From positions 68,207-132,206 of the forward strand of contig JBMOMX010000020.1 of assembly GCA_049323435.1 (NCBI GenBank): DNA of 64,000 nt, read 5' to 3'. Shown one piece after another: positions 53,703 to 63,100 of this stretch (position 1 is its first letter; every line of letters begins with the position of its first letter). This stretch comes from UBA11222 sp049323435 (GTDB lineage: Bacteria; Pseudomonadota; Alphaproteobacteria; UBA11222). Below the pieces are notes generated by a model. The model was given only the letters and a program-made list of their open reading frames with translations. It was not told where the DNA came from and did not search any database. The translations under genes and the position numbers were made by a program.

Positions 53703-55199
53703 TCAAATGTCGTCAGCATCGTAACTCTCCAGGCTGGACAACACAACGAGTTCGTCAGATGCGGGGAGTTCCAGTGTTTCAACGTCGCGCAGGGTCTTTG
53801 CGACAGCGCGGGTTCGCCGTCCCGCTTCGCTTACGGTGTTCTGCGCGGTGGCGAGTTGCTTGCTAAGCTTGTCCCAGACTTCTCCATACTTTTTGAACTC
53901 TGCCTTGGCGGCGCCAAGGACCTGCCAGACTTCGCTCGAACGCTTTTCGATCGCCAGAGTGCGGAAGCCCATTTGCAGACTATTGAGCAAAGCCGCAAGC
54001 GTGGTTGGCCCGGTCACCATAACGCGATGCTGCGATTGCAGTTCGCTGCACAGGCCAGGACGCCGGATGATTTCCGCAAACAAACCTTCTGTCGGCAGAT
54101 ACATGATCGCGAAATCGGTCGAATATGGCGGGTGAACGTATTTTTCACAGATAGACTTTGCCTGTATACGGACAGTTCGCTCCAGCGCTAGTGCGGCTTT
54201 CTCCGCGTCTTCCGCATTGCCGGCCTCCTGTACGAGGACCAGACGTTCGTAGTCCTCGTGTGGGAACTTCGCGTCGATGGGCAGATAGAGGGGGCTGCCG
54301 TCTCCCTTGCCGGGTAACCGGACAGCGAACTCCACAACTTCCCCAGAGTCTGGCCGGATGCGAACGTTCTTTTCGTATTGCTCGGGCGTCAGCATGTCAT
54401 CAAGGAGCATGCCTAGCTGTACCTCGCCCCAGCCACCACGGGATTTGACGTTGGTCAGCACCCGCTTCAGGTCGCCGACGCCGGTAGCAAGGGTTTGCAT
54501 CTCGCCTAATCCCTTGTGCACCAGTTCCAGCCGGTCGCTCACCAATTTGAACGATTCTCCGAGACGCGCCTCAAGCGTCCCCTGAAGCTTTTCATCCACA
54601 GTGGCCCGCATCTGCTCAAGCTTCGCTTCGTTCTCCTTCCGCAGATTTTCCAGACTGACACTCAATGTTTCGCGAATGGCGTCCTGCTTCCTGTCATTCG
54701 CTTCGGTGAGGGCCTGGATCTTTGCAGCAATGCCCTCCAATGCCTTGGCTTGCAGATCGCGCGCGTTCTCATGCGCTTGCTCTAGCCGTACTGCGAGGTT
54801 CGCCATCGCCTGATTGGTTTCTCCGAGCTTTGTCGTCTGGGTGTGGGCAAAGGCGTCTGTGTTGGTCTTCAGCGCCTCCTCGAGCTTTGCCCTGCCGTCC
54901 GAAGCTTCCTGGCGCATGGCGTTGAGTTGATCGTTCTGCGCCTGCGCAAAACCCGAAAACCGTGTCTCCAGCCCCTGCTGATGCGTCGTCAGCATCTTGT
55001 GAAGCTCTTCGCGGAGAAGTCGCCCCTCGTCCCGCACCGTCGTCGGTATGTCCTTGAGGGCAGTATCGAGACCCGCAAGTTTATTCAGCAAATCGGGATC
55101 GGTCTTTGCCGGAGCGGTCCGCTTCAGTAGGCCGATAAGCGAGAAAACAGAAGCAAAGAAGGCTGCCGCCGCAGCGAGGACCAGAAGCCAGAATGTCAT
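53703..55199 (-). CDS. rmuC: DNA recombination protein RmuC
   Basis: RmuC is a predicted PD-(D/E)xK-type nuclease that limits recombination at inverted repeats. The 498-residue protein has one N-terminal membrane helix ('LLVLAAAAAFFASVFSLIGL'), a coiled coil (about 60-230) and the RmuC domain: 'KSRGGWGEVQLGMLLDDMLT', 'VEFAVRLPGKGDGSPLYLPI', 'DAKFPHEDYERLV', 'MYLPTEGLFAEIIRR' and 'VTGPTTLAALLNSLQMGFRT'. ATG 55199 starts just before the helix; TTG 55211 is in frame. It sits between zorA and a type I restriction-modification locus, an arrangement seen in other defence islands. Confidence 0.93.
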   Translation of the reverse strand: MTFWLLVLAAAAAFFASVFSLIGLLKRTAPAKTDPDLLNKLAGLDTALKDIPTTVRDEGRLLREELHKMLTTHQQGLETRFSGFAQAQNDQLNAMRQEASDGRAKLEEALKTNTDAFAHTQTTKLGETNQAMANLAVRLEQAHENARDLQAKALEGIAAKIQALTEANDRKQDAIRETLSVSLENLRKENEAKLEQMRATVDEKLQGTLEARLGESFKLVSDRLELVHKGLGEMQTLATGVGDLKRVLTNVKSRGGWGEVQLGMLLDDMLTPEQYEKNVRIRPDSGEVVEFAVRLPGKGDGSPLYLPIDAKFPHEDYERLVLVQEAGNAEDAEKAALALERTVRIQAKSICEKYVHPPYSTDFAIMYLPTEGLFAEIIRRPGLCSELQSQHRVMVTGPTTLAALLNSLQMGFRTLAIEKRSSEVWQVLGAAKAEFKKYGEVWDKLSKQLATAQNTVSEAGRRTRAVAKTLRDVETLELPASDELVVLSSLESYDADDI

Positions 55200-55283
55200 G
55201 AGGTTCACCAAAAGTTTTTTGTTGGATAGAAACTTATTGTAACACTGGACCTGCGGGGGCGCTGGCCCCCGCAGGTCGCAGCT

Positions 55284-55550
55284 TTATGCGCATTCGGGCA
55301 GCGCCAGAAGATTATCGTTCCAGACGCCATCGGCATAAGTGCGGACATAGGGACCGTTTGGGCCTTCGACGACGCCGACATTGGCGCGCTTGCCATTTAC
55401 CTGCGTGTAGAAGGTATTGGTCTTCGCCCGGATAGAGTCGATGACCTGTTGACGGGTCCATTTCCAGCTGGCGCCGCCGAGATGGGTAATCCCTTCGTGC
55501 GCGTTGGAACGCGGCTGCTTGTTGATGCAAGTAATTTGAACATCTGGCAT
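55284..55550 (-). CDS. DUF3892 domain-containing small protein
   Basis: An 88-residue protein from ATG 55550. DUF3892 marks are the start 'MPDVQITCINKQPRSNAHEG', 'GGASWKWTRQQVIDSI', and the end 'VRTYADGVWNDNLLALPEC'. The function of the family is unknown. An in-frame GTG at 55580 would add ten Lys/Pro-rich residues and cannot be excluded. It is 84 bases upstream of rmuC in the same direction and divergent from the WYL regulator. Confidence 0.82.
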   Translation of the reverse strand: MPDVQITCINKQPRSNAHEGITHLGGASWKWTRQQVIDSIRAKTNTFYTQVNGKRANVGVVEGPNGPYVRTYADGVWNDNLLALPECA

Positions 55551-55622
55551 TTTAGGTTTCGCCTTTTCTGGTTTGATCACGGCGGGATTGACCGCCAGGG
55601 GTTAAGAGAGTAGTATCTATAT

Positions 55623-55641
55623 GGGTAATAAAACTATACCC
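55623..55641. promoter_or_regulatory. Candidate operator in the divergent DUF3892/WYL promoter
   Basis: A short inverted repeat, GGGTA (55623-55627) and TACCC (55637-55641) with nine bases between, lies in the AT-rich gap between DUF3892 and the WYL gene, 28 bases before the WYL start. Regulators of the WYL/BrxR kind bind inverted repeats at their own promoters, so this is a plausible site. The arms are only 5 bp. Confidence 0.35.
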
Positions 55642-55669
55642 GTCAAGTTTTTATTCTGATTGGAAGTGC

Positions 55670-56569
55670 ATGAGCAACGAACGCGACAGCGGGAAAATAC
55701 GGTGGGGCGCGGAGCAGCGCCTTGAATTCATTGAGTTTCGGGCCTTTTGGGAGGGGGGCGTAAATCGTTCCGATATAACAGAGCGTTTTGGTGTTTCGGT
55801 GCCGCAGGCGTCGAACGATCTGACCCAATACCGTGAACTGGCGCCCGCCAATCTGCTCTACGATTCAAGTGCGAAGCGCTACGTTGCGAGTCCCGGCTTT
55901 GCGCCGCAGTTTCTGACGCCCAATCCAGACAGGTATCTCTCCCAGTTACGCGCGAAGGCCGAAGGCGTCATTCGCCTTGACGAAACCTGGATCGGCGCCG
56001 CCCCCGATGCGCAGGCCATGCCGGTGCCGTCTCGCCATGTGGATGCCGGTCTATTCCGCAGCTTGCTCGCTGTGATCCGCAAGGGTGCTTCCATTGAGGT
56101 TCACTACCAGTCGATGAGCCCCAACAGACCGGATGCCCATTGGCGGCGGGTAACGCCACATGCCTTTGGTTCGGACGGGTTACGCTGGCATGTGCGCGGC
56201 TATTGCCACATCGACCGCGATTTCAAGGATTTTGTTCTGTCGCGCTGGCGCGGGTTGCGGGATGAGGCCCCCCCGGGGATCGCCGCGGAGCAGGATCGGG
56301 ACTGGCAAGAGACATTCGATGTCGTCCTGAAGCCGAACCCCGTGCTATCGCCGGGTCAGCAAAAGGCAGTGGCCTGGGAATATGACATGCCCAAGGGGCG
56401 CATGACGCTCGCCGTGCGCAAGGCATTTCTGTATTACTTGAAAAAGCGGCTGCGTCTCGACGTGGAAGGCGATTCGCCCGCCGAGACGCCCGTCATCGTT
56501 GCCAATCGTAAAGCGTTCGAAGAGGCCCTGGCATCCGCCATGGGCCGCGTCAGCGGGGGAGGTGAATAG
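55670..56569 (+). CDS. WYL-domain transcriptional regulator (BrxR/CapW-like)
   Basis: A 299-residue regulator. The N-terminal winged helix spans about residues 10-75 ('RAFWEGGVNRSDITERFGVS', 'PQASNDLTQYRELAP'). A middle domain carries the WYL motif region ('KGASIEVHYQSMSPNR', then 'PHAFGSDGLRWHVRGYCHID', about 145-185), and a C-terminal dimer domain follows. Such proteins repress defence operons such as BREX, CBASS and restriction systems and may sense nucleic acid or nucleotide ligands. Its stop overlaps the hsdM GTG start (TAGTG at 56567-56571), so it is coupled to the restriction-modification operon it probably controls. Confidence 0.9.
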   Translation: MSNERDSGKIRWGAEQRLEFIEFRAFWEGGVNRSDITERFGVSVPQASNDLTQYRELAPANLLYDSSAKRYVASPGFAPQFLTPNPDRYLSQLRAKAEGVIRLDETWIGAAPDAQAMPVPSRHVDAGLFRSLLAVIRKGASIEVHYQSMSPNRPDAHWRRVTPHAFGSDGLRWHVRGYCHIDRDFKDFVLSRWRGLRDEAPPGIAAEQDRDWQETFDVVLKPNPVLSPGQQKAVAWEYDMPKGRMTLAVRKAFLYYLKKRLRLDVEGDSPAETPVIVANRKAFEEALASAMGRVSGGGE

Positions 56570-58110
56570 TGCTTGTGGGTGAAATCCGTAACCAGATTGA
56601 CAGCATCTGGAACGACTTCTGGTCTGGCGGTCTTTCCAATCCCCTCGCCGTCATGGAGCAAATCACCTATCTCCTGTTCATCAAGAGGCTGGACGATCTG
56701 CAACTGGTCGATGAAGCCAGAGCCGAACAATTGAAGACGCCCATCGAGCGGCGCATTTTCCCCAAAGGCAAGGATGCCCGTGGAGAGCCTTATCAAAATC
56801 TGCGCTGGTCGCATTTCAAGACGCTTGATCCGCGTGAAATGTTCCGCATTGTCGATGAGCATGTCTTTCCCTTCATCCGGGAAAAGATCGCGACCGAAGG
56901 CGCGGTGGCGAAGCATATGCGGGAAGCCCGCTTCGGTATCCCGGCGCCCGCCCTGCTCGCCAAGGTCGTCGACAAGCTTGACAGGGTGGCGATGGTTGAT
57001 CGCGACACCAAAGGCGATGTCTATGAATACATGCTTGGCAAAATCGCCAGCGCCGGCCAGAATGGCCAGTTCCGCACGCCGCGCCACATCATTCAGCTGA
57101 TGGTCGCGCTGATGGAGCCGACGCCAAAGGATGTGATCTGCGATCCTGCGGCGGGCACCTGCGGCTTTCTGGTGGCGGCCGGTGAATATCTGCGCAAACA
57201 CCATCCCGGAATTTTCCGGGACGCGAAGCTGCGCAGGCATTTTCACGATGGCGCATTTCACGGCTTCGACTTCGACCCGACCATGCTGCGCATCGGCTCG
57301 ATGAACATGATCCTGCATGGGATCGAGAACCCGGTGATCGAGGCGCGCGACAGCCTCGCGGAAGATATCGCCGGCGAGAAGGAGCGCTACAGCCTCGTTC
57401 TCGCCAATCCGCCCTTCGCCGGATCGCTGGACTATGAGCAGACCGCCCGCGATCTGCAGCAGGTGGTGAAGACCAAAAAGACCGAGTTGCTGTTTCTGGC
57501 GCTTTTCCTCCGTCTGCTTCGCACCGGCGGGCGCGCGGCGGTCATCGTGCCGGATGGCGTGCTTTTCGGTTCCTCCAGGGCGCATAAGGAACTGCGCCGT
57601 ATGCTGGTCGAGGACCACAGGCTCGATGCAGTGATCTCGCTGCCCTCGGGGGTCTTCCGGCCCTATGCAGGCGTCTCGACCGCAATCCTCGTCTTCACCA
57701 AGACGGGCGTCGGCGGAACCGATCATGTCTGGTTCTACGACATAAAGGCGGATGGCTGGTCCCTGGACGACAAGCGCCAGCCCCTGCTGCCGGAGGCGAA
57801 GCTCGGCGCCGCGCCGGAAGAAGCGTTAAGCGGGGCCGAACACGAAAAGAACAATCTGCCGGATGCGCTGGCGCGCTGGAAAGCGCGCAACGGCGCCGAG
57901 CGCGAACGCCCGCGCACCGCGCAAAGCTTCTGTGTCGCAAAAGATGATATCGCGAAGGACGGCGCCTATGATCTTTCCATCAACCGCTACAAGGAAAATG
58001 TGCATGAAGAGGTTGAGCATGAAAGCCCGGCGGTCATCATCGCCGAACTGAAGCGGCTGGAGGCGGAGATTGCCGAGGGCCTGACAAAGCTTGAGGAGAT
58101 GTTGGCGTGA
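56569..58110 (+). CDS. hsdM: Type I restriction-modification DNA methyltransferase subunit HsdM
   Basis: HsdM transfers methyl groups to N6-adenine at the site chosen by HsdS. The 513-residue protein has the helical HsdM N-terminal domain ('IRNQIDSIWNDFWSGGLSNP'), the SAM motif 'DPAAGTCGFLVAAGEYL' (about residue 192) and the catalytic 'NPPFAGSLDYEQT' (about 279). The start is GTG 56569, overlapping the WYL stop. The stop overlaps hsdS by four bases (GTGA). Confidence 0.96.
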   Translation: MLVGEIRNQIDSIWNDFWSGGLSNPLAVMEQITYLLFIKRLDDLQLVDEARAEQLKTPIERRIFPKGKDARGEPYQNLRWSHFKTLDPREMFRIVDEHVFPFIREKIATEGAVAKHMREARFGIPAPALLAKVVDKLDRVAMVDRDTKGDVYEYMLGKIASAGQNGQFRTPRHIIQLMVALMEPTPKDVICDPAAGTCGFLVAAGEYLRKHHPGIFRDAKLRRHFHDGAFHGFDFDPTMLRIGSMNMILHGIENPVIEARDSLAEDIAGEKERYSLVLANPPFAGSLDYEQTARDLQQVVKTKKTELLFLALFLRLLRTGGRAAVIVPDGVLFGSSRAHKELRRMLVEDHRLDAVISLPSGVFRPYAGVSTAILVFTKTGVGGTDHVWFYDIKADGWSLDDKRQPLLPEAKLGAAPEEALSGAEHEKNNLPDALARWKARNGAERERPRTAQSFCVAKDDIAKDGAYDLSINRYKENVHEEVEHESPAVIIAELKRLEAEIAEGLTKLEEMLA

Positions 58111-59270
58111 AAGTATGGCCTTCCGTTCGGCTTAAGGAATGTACGCGCATTGTCAGCGGTGCCACTCCTATGACAACCAATAGCGCGTTTTGGAATGGCG
58201 TGATTGCTTGGGTAACGCCCAAGGACTTAAGCAATTTAGACTCTGTTTATATTAGCCAGACTACCCGAAAGATTACAGAGGCGGGTCTCTCAAGCTGCGC
58301 CGCCGAGATGCTTCCGGCGGGTTCCGTTCTCTTTAGTTCGCGCGCGCCGATTGGTCACGTTGCAATTAATGCCATTCCGATGGCGACCAATCAGGGCTTC
58401 AAGAGTTTCGTCCCTAACCCTGACAAGCTTTTCGCTGGCTACTTGTACTGGTGGCTGAAGGTCAACCGCCATTATCTTGAGAGTCTTGGAAACGGGGCGA
58501 CATTCAAAGAGGTCTCGAAATTGGTTATTGGCCGGGTGGAAATTCCCCTCCCGCCGCTCGACGAGCAGCGGCGGATTGCGGCGATCCTCGATCAGGCCGA
58601 CGCCCTGCGCCGCAAGCGTCAGGATGCATTACGGCAGCTAAAAACTTTGAAACAAGCCATACTATGCCAACTCCTCAATGAAGTGCGGACGACCAAAAGG
58701 GTAAAACTAAACGAAATTTGCAAACGGGTGACTGATGGAACCCATCAGTCACCCGAATGGGCTGAATCGGGGGTGCCGTTCATCTTTGTCAGCAATATTC
58801 GCGATGGTGAGATATCGCTTAAGACAAACAAATACGTCTCTCTAGAAACCTATCACGCGCTTACGAAGAGTGCTCCTATTGAGAAGGGAGACGTATTATA
58901 TACGACGGTAGGATCTTATGGTCATAGTGCGGTTATAAATACCGACAAAATTTTCATATTCCAGCGTCACGTTGCCCATATAAAACCAAAACACCATGAA
59001 GTTTTTTCGGAATTTCTTTCTTCTGTTTTGGAATCGCCAAAACTCCGGCAACAAGCGGATCGTGTCGCCAAAGGCATTGCCCAGAAAACGGTGATATTGG
59101 CTGATCTAAAGTCGTTTGAAGTTGATCTTCCAGCGATGGCGGATCAGGAGAAGTTTTCCGAGCATACCAAAAAGATGGACCAGCTCAGAGAGCATCAACA
59201 AATGCAGTTGGAGCGTCTCGATGGCCTCTTCGCCTCCCTCCAGCATCGCGCCTTCCGCGGGGAGTTGTAA
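58107..59270 (+). CDS. hsdS: Type I restriction-modification specificity subunit HsdS
   Basis: HsdS recognises the bipartite DNA target. The 387-residue protein has two target-recognition domains. The first (about 1-150) ends in the conserved helix 'LPPLDEQRRIAAILDQADAL'. The second (about 195-350) begins 'EICKRVTDGTHQSPEW' and ends with 'QLRHQ'-like helices. The second half is more AT-rich than the flanks, as expected if it was exchanged. A perfect 14-bp inverted repeat with a 3-base spacer (58725-58755) sits exactly in the conserved TDGTHQSP segment. The start is GTG 58107, overlapping hsdM. Confidence 0.94.
   Translation: MKVWPSVRLKECTRIVSGATPMTTNSAFWNGVIAWVTPKDLSNLDSVYISQTTRKITEAGLSSCAAEMLPAGSVLFSSRAPIGHVAINAIPMATNQGFKSFVPNPDKLFAGYLYWWLKVNRHYLESLGNGATFKEVSKLVIGRVEIPLPPLDEQRRIAAILDQADALRRKRQDALRQLKTLKQAILCQLLNEVRTTKRVKLNEICKRVTDGTHQSPEWAESGVPFIFVSNIRDGEISLKTNKYVSLETYHALTKSAPIEKGDVLYTTVGSYGHSAVINTDKIFIFQRHVAHIKPKHHEVFSEFLSSVLESPKLRQQADRVAKGIAQKTVILADLKSFEVDLPAMADQEKFSEHTKKMDQLREHQQMQLERLDGLFASLQHRAFRGEL
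58725..58755. repeat. Perfect 14-bp inverted repeat inside hsdS
   Basis: CGGGTGACTGATGG (58725-58738) and its exact complement (58742-58755) are separated by AAC. It lies at the start of the second target-recognition domain of hsdS, where recombination between specificity genes often occurs. It will also make a stable hairpin in the mRNA. No second copy was seen in the window. Confidence 0.85.
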
Positions 59271-59273
59271 GCC

Positions 59274-60104
59274 ATGAGAGGGGAGGTCATCGGGGTCTGG
59301 TCCGAAACCTGGCGGGAAATCTGGTTGAAGCTGGCCAAGCATCCGGACGCGCCGGATGACCTGTTTTGCGAGCTTTACCGCGAGATCATTGGCGCGTTCG
59401 AGGTGATTCCCGATGTGACCGCGCTTGCCGATATCATCGGCAACCCCGACCAAGCGCGATCGGCCTTCCGCCGGACGAAGGCCACGGCATTCCGTGGTGA
59501 GGTTCCACTCTTGGAGTTCATGGAGCGGGCACATGGCGTGATGGTCGATCTGGGTGGTGATCCACTTGCCAACCGTTATTTTCTGCTGACAGAGGCCCTT
59601 CTCGACAAGTACAGCCTGCGCTATGACCTCCGCCGTCCGTTCAGCCTCAACACGACGCTTGCGGGCGTGTTTGCTCGCCTCATCCGCGATCTGAAAGACG
59701 CAACAGTGCGCGAGGCTGACCTGCATCCGCTAATGGTGGAGTTTGAAGATGCCGTCCGAGACCTTCGGGCCGATCGTTCGGCCGGCCGAATCAAGACCTG
59801 CATCCAGAAGCAGGTAAATCTGCTGGAGGCCATCGGCCAGCGCTGCCCCGGCGTAACGGCCAACACGCTGGGCCAGATTTGCGAGCAAGTCGGCACATGG
59901 CCGCACAACAAGGTCAAAGACGCGATGAAATGCCTTTATGGCTTCGCGTCGGACTATCCGGGCATCCGGCATGGCGGCACCGCCAACAACGGCATTCGGG
60001 AAATCGAGATGCGTGATTTGGTCGGCATCAGCGTATTGCTTGCAGGGTTCTCGCCTTATTTGACCGATCTGATTAACTCTGACAGCATTTATCGCGGCAC
60101 ATAG
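59274..60104 (+). CDS. Unassigned protein encoded between hsdS and hsdR
   Basis: A 276-residue soluble protein that I cannot assign with confidence. It is mostly helical, with no membrane segment or signal. The N-terminal half has 'FEVIPDVTALADIIGNPDQA' and 'RSAFRRTKATAFRGEVPLLE'. The C-terminal quarter contains a 'DYPGIRHGGTANNGIREIEM' segment that recalls the conserved R-x-x-x-H of HEPN-like or abortive-infection C-terminal domains. It starts three bases after hsdS and ends 12 bases before hsdR, so it belongs to the restriction operon. An antiviral or HsdR-modulating role is inference only. Confidence 0.8.
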   Translation: MRGEVIGVWSETWREIWLKLAKHPDAPDDLFCELYREIIGAFEVIPDVTALADIIGNPDQARSAFRRTKATAFRGEVPLLEFMERAHGVMVDLGGDPLANRYFLLTEALLDKYSLRYDLRRPFSLNTTLAGVFARLIRDLKDATVREADLHPLMVEFEDAVRDLRADRSAGRIKTCIQKQVNLLEAIGQRCPGVTANTLGQICEQVGTWPHNKVKDAMKCLYGFASDYPGIRHGGTANNGIREIEMRDLVGISVLLAGFSPYLTDLINSDSIYRGT

Positions 60105-60116
60105 GGAGGAAGTAAA

Positions 60117-63100
60117 ATGTCACAATTCGCCTTCCTCCAAGCCGAATTTCCGGATGTTCACAAGCATGCGGCCAAGGCTGAGGCGCTGGCGTTATCTGAC
60201 CCGCGTAGCGCCTGCTTCTATACGCGTCTGGCGATGGAAGTGGCGGTCAAATGGATGTACGCCCATGACCGGACGCTTCGATCGCCCTATGAAACAACGC
60301 TTTCCGCACTGATCCACGAACCGACCTTCCGCAAGCTTCTGGGCGACGGGCTGGTGACCAAGGCAAAGCTAATCAAGGATCTTGGCAATGCGGCCGCGCA
60401 TGAGACCAAGCCTGTAACACCAGCGCGCGCGGTTACCGCGCTTCGGGAGCTGTTTCATATCGTTTACTGGCTCATGCGCACCTATGCCGAGGGGCCGAAA
60501 CTCGCCCCTGGCATCCAGTTCGACGGCTCCGCGCTTGAAAAAACCCTCACCATCACGGTGAACACCGTGCAGCAGATTAGAAAGCTGCGTGAGGACTTTG
60601 ACGCACGAGAGAAGGCGTTGGAGGCGGAGACAGCCGCACGGCTTAAGAGCGAGGGCGACCGCCTCAAACTAGAAGCCGAGATCAAGCTGCTTCAGGACGA
60701 GATCGCCAAGGTCAAAAAGGCCAACCTGGCGACCCCCGACGGTCACGATTACAACGAAGCCGAAACGCGGGACGCTTTTATCGACCTTCTGCTTCGGGAG
60801 GCGGGATGGGTCCTCGACCAGCATCGGGATACCGAGTTTCCCGTTACCGGCATGCCCAATGCGGCGGGCGAGGGCTTCGTCGATTACGTGCTCTGGGGCG
60901 ATGACGGCAAGCCCCTCGGGCTCGTTGAGGCCAAGCGGACGGGCAAGGACCCGCGTGCCGGACAGCAGCAAGCGAAGCTCTATGCGGACTGTCTGGAAGC
61001 GCAATTCGGGCAGCGGCCCGTCATCTTCTACACGAATGGCTATGAACACTGGATCTGGGATGACCTGCGCTATCCGCCGCGCCCAATCCAGGGTTTTCTG
61101 ACGAAGGACGAACTGGAGCTTGCGATCCAGAGACGGCGGACCCTGCACCCCCTGGGGACGGCGTGGATCGACCCCGCCATCGTCGAGCGCTTTTATCAGA
61201 CGCGCGCGATCCGCCGCATCGCGGAAGCTTTCGAGAAGGATCATCTGCGGCGGGCTTTGCTTGTCATGGCGACGGGTTCCGGAAAGACGCGCACCGTGAT
61301 CGCGCTTAGCGATCTGCTGATGAGAACCAATTGGGCGCGGCGTATTCTGTTCCTTGCGGACCGCGTGGCGCTTGTGAACCAGGCCACAGGCGCCTTCAAA
61401 AAGTTTCTTCCCTCCGCCTCGCCGGTGAACCTGATCACCGACAAGGACGCCACGGGCCGCGTCTATATCTCCACCTACCCGACGATGATGCGGCTGATCG
61501 ACGATGCGGCCGGCGGCGCGCGGCGCTTCGGCCCCGGGCACTTCGACCTGATCGTCATCGACGAGGCGCATCGCTCGGTCTACCGGAAGTACGGTGCCAT
61601 CTTCGACTATTTCGACAGTCTGATCGTCGGCCTCACCGCCACGCCAAAGAAGGAGGTCGACCGGGATACTTACCGGCTCTTCAACCTGCAGCGTGGCGTG
61701 CCGACAGATGCTTACGGCCTTGATGAGGCCGTAAGCGACGGCTTCCTGGTTCCGCTCAGGGCAGTGTCGGTTCCGCTCAAATTCGAACGCGAAGGCATTC
61801 GTTACGATGACCTTCCCGACGAGGAAAAGGAGGCGTGGGATGCTGTCGAGTGGGACGAGGATGGATCGGTCCCCGCCATGGTCGAACCGGCCGCAGTCAA
61901 CAAGTGGCTCTTCAACGCGGACACGGTAGATAAGGTTCTCGAACACCTGATGACCCATGGTCAGCACGTCGCCGATGGCGACCGGATCGGCAAGACCATC
62001 ATCTTCGCGAAGAACCAGGATCACGCGCGGTTTATCGCCGAACGGTTTGACAAGGCCTATCCGTCTCGTGCCGGCGCCTTCGCGCGTGTGATCATTTCGA
62101 GCGATCCTTATGCGCAATCCTTGATCGAAGATTTCTCGCAACCGGACAAGTCGCCGTATATCGCCGTGTCGGTCGACATGCTCGACACCGGTATCGACGT
62201 GCCTGAGGTCGTCAACCTCGTGTTCTTCAAGATCGTTCGCTCGAAGACCAAGTTCTGGCAGATGCTCGGCCGCGGTACGCGGCTCTGCCCTGATCTCTTC
62301 GGGCCCGGCCGACACAAGTCGTTCTTCACGGTTTTCGATTTCTGCCAGAACTTCGAATTTTTCAATCAGAACCCTGCCACGACAGACGGCGCGACGGGCG
62401 ATCCGTTGAGCAAACGGCTTTTCGCGACGCGTGTGGAGTTGATCTGCGCTCTTGATGCCTCGAATCCGCCACCGGTCGAAGCGTTTGATGAACAGGCGAC
62501 AGGGTTTACCGAAAGGGAAAAAACAGCCTTTGAGGCCCCGCCGGGTTTGAGAGACAAACTGGCTGAGGAGCTGCGCCAGCAAGTCGAGGGTATGAGCCTC
62601 GACAATTTTCTGGTTCGGCCGCACCGGCGGCTTGTCGAAAAATATAGCAAGGCAGAGACATGGCGCCATCTGGGCCTCGACGAACAGGCCGAACTCATGA
62701 ACAGCCTCGCCGGCCTGCCTACCAGCGTCACGGACGACGACGTGGCGGCAAAACAATTCGACATGCTTATCCTGCGAACTCAGCTCGCCGTGTTGCGTGC
62801 AGAGAGTATCTTTGCGAGCCTCCGCAAGCGCGTTGTAGAAATTGCCGGGCTGCTCGAAGAACTCTCGAATGTTCCGATGGTCACGAAGGAGTTGGCGTTC
62901 ATTCAGGAAATTCAGGGTGACGAATTCTGGCAGGACGTGACTGCGCAGATGCTAGAGACGGTGCGCCGCCGCTTGCGCTCCCTGATCAAGCTTATCGAGG
63001 TGAAGCGCCGTTCGATCATTTACACCGATTTTGAGGATGAGCTTGGCGAGGCGTCGGTGGTCGATGTACGGGGCGTAAGCGTCGGGACGGACATGGACCG

